Origin: Candidatus Omnitrophota bacterium
GTDB lineage: Bacteria > Omnitrophota > Gorgyraeia > 2-01-FULL-45-10
NCBI GenBank assembly: GCA_030691985.1
Contig: JAUYDB010000231.1
Location: forward strand, 1-14,358
Reading direction: 5' to 3'
Length of the DNA: 14,358 bases
Made by a program: the position numbers and the translations under genes. Shown here one piece after another: positions 12,003 through 14,358 of the stretch (its first letter is position 1; each line of letters opens with the position of its first letter). Under the pieces are notes generated by a model. It was not told where the DNA came from. It worked only from the letters and a program-made list of their open reading frames with translations, and ran no database searches.

Positions 12003-13223
12003 ATGGAAAAAAATATAGAAAAACAATTAGAGCTTATCAGGCGAGGCGCGGTTGAGATAATCCAGTTTGATGAGCTAAAAAAGAAACTTGAGCGCGCTAT
12101 CAAGACAAATATGCCATTGGTTGTAAAAGCCGGTTTCGATCCTACCGCGCCCGATATCCATCTCGGGCATACGGTATTATTAAGGAAGATGCGCCATTTC
12201 CAGGACATGGGGCATAAGGTTATTTTTTTGATCGGTGATCACACGGCCATGATCGGCGACCCTTCAGGGGTATCAAAGACACGGCCTCAGCTCAGCCGCA
12301 AAGAGGCGGAAGACAACGCAAAAACATATGAGAGCCAGATATCGAAGGTTCTTGACGCAAAGAAGCTCGAGATACGTTTTAATAGCGAATGGCTCGGCAA
12401 GATGGATATAGTCAAGACGGGCGAGCTGATGGCCCGCTATTCCGTTCAAAGAATGCTCGAGCGCGATGATTTTTCAAATCGCTATAAGCAGCAGAAGAAT
12501 ATCACCATGCTTGAATTTCTCTATCCGCTCCTTCAGGGATACGATTCGGTGGCCTTGAAGGCAGATGTCGAACTTGGAGGAAGCGACCAGAAATTTAATC
12601 TATTGGTCGGACGCGATATTCAGGGCGCTTATGGCCAGGAGCCGCAAGTAGTTATTACCATGCCGCTCCTCGAGGGCCTTGATGGTGTTCAGAAGATGTC
12701 CAAATCGCTGGGGAATTATGTCGGCATAAACGAGCCGGCAAAAGAGATATTTGGCAAGCTCATGTCGATATCGGATGAGCTTATGTATAAATATTATGAG
12801 CTCCTGACCGACGAGGATACAAAGAGTATCAATGCCGATGTTAAGTCCAATAGGCTTCATCCTAAAGAAGCGAAGGTAAAATTGGCAAGAATTATCACCG
12901 CTCAATATCACGGAGAGAGAGAGTCCGACAGGCAGGCCGAAGAATTTGACAGGGCGTTTAAAGACAAAGGCTTTCCGCGGGACATCGAACTCACCGAGGT
13001 TTCAATCAATTCCGATAAGGCTCCCGTAATCGCCGTCCTTTTCGACCACGCCAGGATGCTTGCGAGCAGGTCAGAAGTAAAGCGCAAAATTCAAGAAGGC
13101 GCTGTCGAAATCGACGGCTTAAAAGTTAGAGACATCAATATGGAGCTTAACATCGGCAAAGAGCACAAGATCCGTGTTGGCAAAAGATTCGCGAGGATCA
13201 TATTGATAAAGAAACCAGATTGA
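12003..13223 (+). CDS. tyrS: Tyrosyl-tRNA synthetase
   Basis: This class I aminoacyl-tRNA synthetase charges tRNA-Tyr in the cytosol. The HIGH-type motif is HLGH (53-56) in AGFDPTAPDIHLGH, and the KMSKS loop is intact (231-235) in GLDGVQKMSKSLGN. The catalytic-site blocks LYPLLQGYDSVAL (173-185) and ELGGSDQKFNLLVGR (190-204) are present. A C-terminal S4 RNA-binding domain (about 345-402; ASRSEVKRKIQEGAVEIDG) closes the protein. The length of 406 and the spacing fit the TyrZ/TyrS2 subgroup. The start at 12003 follows from the promoter position and the N-terminal MEKNIEKQLELI. It is followed by the rRNA operon promoter 48 nt downstream, with no obvious terminator between, so some read-through into rrn is possible. 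Confidence 0.97.
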   Translation: MEKNIEKQLELIRRGAVEIIQFDELKKKLERAIKTNMPLVVKAGFDPTAPDIHLGHTVLLRKMRHFQDMGHKVIFLIGDHTAMIGDPSGVSKTRPQLSRKEAEDNAKTYESQISKVLDAKKLEIRFNSEWLGKMDIVKTGELMARYSVQRMLERDDFSNRYKQQKNITMLEFLYPLLQGYDSVALKADVELGGSDQKFNLLVGRDIQGAYGQEPQVVITMPLLEGLDGVQKMSKSLGNYVGINEPAKEIFGKLMSISDELMYKYYELLTDEDTKSINADVKSNRLHPKEAKVKLARIITAQYHGERESDRQAEEFDRAFKDKGFPRDIELTEVSINSDKAPVIAVLFDHARMLASRSEVKRKIQEGAVEIDGLKVRDINMELNIGKEHKIRVGKRFARIILIKKPD

Positions 13224-13271
13224 GTATTAAGACCCATTTTGTTTACTTGCTAAAAAAATACAAAAAAACTG

Positions 13272-13299
13272 TTGACAATATTTTAAAATATGGTATAGT
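13272..13299 (+). promoter_or_regulatory. rRNA operon promoter P1
   Basis: -35 TTGACA (13272-13277, perfect), 16-nt spacer, -10 TATAGT (13294-13299, 5 of 6). The spacer is almost filled by a perfect palindrome ATATTTTAAAATAT (13278-13291), and A-tracts lie upstream, as for UP-type elements. A weaker second candidate is TTGATA (13387-13392), 17 nt, TAAATT (13410-13415). Confidence 0.75.
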
Positions 13300-13361
13300 T
13301 CATAACTACCTAAGGCACTGAAGGCAAAAGTGATATTTGCGGATAACAGGGTCTTTGGACA

Positions 13362-13388
13362 AAGGAGAAGGGTTGATTACTTCACCTT
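13362..13388 (+). other. rrn leader hairpin
   Basis: The stem AAGG-A-GAAG (13362-13370) pairs with CTTC-A-CCTT (13380-13388), one A/A mismatch, nine-nt loop. It sits in the 120-nt leader between P1 and the terminator. Confidence 0.5.
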
Positions 13389-13426
13389 GATAATTTTGGG
13401 ATAAAATAGTAAATTAGGGATGTGCT

Positions 13427-13453
13427 AAAAGGCGTCGTCTCGATGCCTTTTTT
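13427..13453 (+). terminator. Intrinsic terminator inside the rrn leader
   Basis: Stem AAAAGGCGTC (13427-13436) with GATGCCTTTT (13442-13451, one G-U), five-nt loop, run of six T (13448-13453). It lies about 120-145 nt after the P1 start and directly before boxA. It either attenuates the rRNA operon or ends a separate ~147-nt leader RNA. Confidence 0.75.
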
Positions 13454-13456
13454 ATT

Positions 13457-13469
13457 TGCTCTTTTACAA
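13457..13469 (+). promoter_or_regulatory. boxA antitermination element
   Basis: TGCTCTTTTACAA differs at one position from the E. coli rrn boxA TGCTCTTTAACAA. It would bind NusB/S10 so that RNA polymerase resists termination through 16S and 23S. Confidence 0.8.
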
Positions 13470-13492
13470 ACGAGTTTTAAGACCGACCAAGC

Positions 13493-13525
13493 CCCTCGCA
13501 ATATTGGAAATATCTTTTTGCGGGG
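13493..13525 (+). other. Hairpin between boxA and 16S
   Basis: CCC-(T)-CGCA (13493-13500) pairs with TGCGGGG (13519-13525), with an inner perfect stem ATATT/AATAT (13501-13505, 13509-13513) and loop GGA. It is probably part of the 5' processing stem region of pre-16S RNA. Confidence 0.5.
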
Positions 13526-13553
13526 ATAGGCCAAGATTGAGCTCTTTTATTTT

Positions 13554-14358
<805 letters not shown>

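Noticed and set aside
13300..13453. 6S RNA or a known riboswitch in the rrn leader
   Set aside because: The two ends do not pair into one long stem, and no GEMM, TPP or T-box signature is recognisable. It is described only as leader with a terminator.

Overview
The window carries part of an rRNA operon whose 16S has the GGCTGCAGTCGAGG variant after the universal CCTACGGGAGG landmark. This variant is typical of PVC-type lineages. Together with the gene set (solo long-form hisG, split transketolase, AmmeMemoRadiSam radical SAM protein, GT-C/TPR membrane protein) it suggests an uncultured bacterium of the Omnitrophota (OP3) or a close relative. The lineage is an inference from memory of 16S patterns, not a database result. 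Intergenic DNA is unusually rich in hairpins and short-period repeats.

Left block, minus strand (1-4709). A promoter at 4681-4709 drives a 31-codon basic ORF and then hisG. Below these lie a second 31-residue basic, ribosomal-protein-like gene, the N-terminal half of a split transketolase, an FtsH-family membrane AAA+ metalloprotease, and the start of a lipoprotein that runs off the left edge. Large hairpins built of 7-nt near-repeats separate the genes between hisG and the transketolase. A nested GC-rich hairpin element separates the protease from the lipoprotein.

Middle block (4710-9921). An AAA/DUF4143 ATPase (+) is followed by a repeat-rich spacer. Next comes a minus-strand winged-HTH plus minimal nucleotidyltransferase gene that is cut by one in-frame amber codon, with a coupled 41-codon ORF behind it. 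A 40-bp nested palindrome lies just upstream of it. A PpiD-like membrane chaperone lacking the parvulin domain (+) converges on an AmrS radical SAM gene (-) that ends early at a hairpin terminator. A gene-free 596-bp region of four alternately oriented, related palindromic units follows.

Right block, plus strand (9922-14358). A GT-C/TPR membrane protein (frameshifted, with a REP-like insertion in frame) is followed by a small exported Cys protein, tyrosyl-tRNA synthetase, an rrn leader (promoter, intrinsic terminator, boxA) and the first ~805 nt of 16S rRNA.

Across the window, four genes have a good sigma-70-like -10 box only 6-8 nt before the ATG and no Shine-Dalgarno. Other genes have normal leaders with GGAGG. 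The organism therefore probably uses both leaderless and leadered mRNAs. No complete new defence or mobile system is evident. The most unusual content is the repeat architecture, the leaderless genes, the amber-split regulator and the small unlisted genes.
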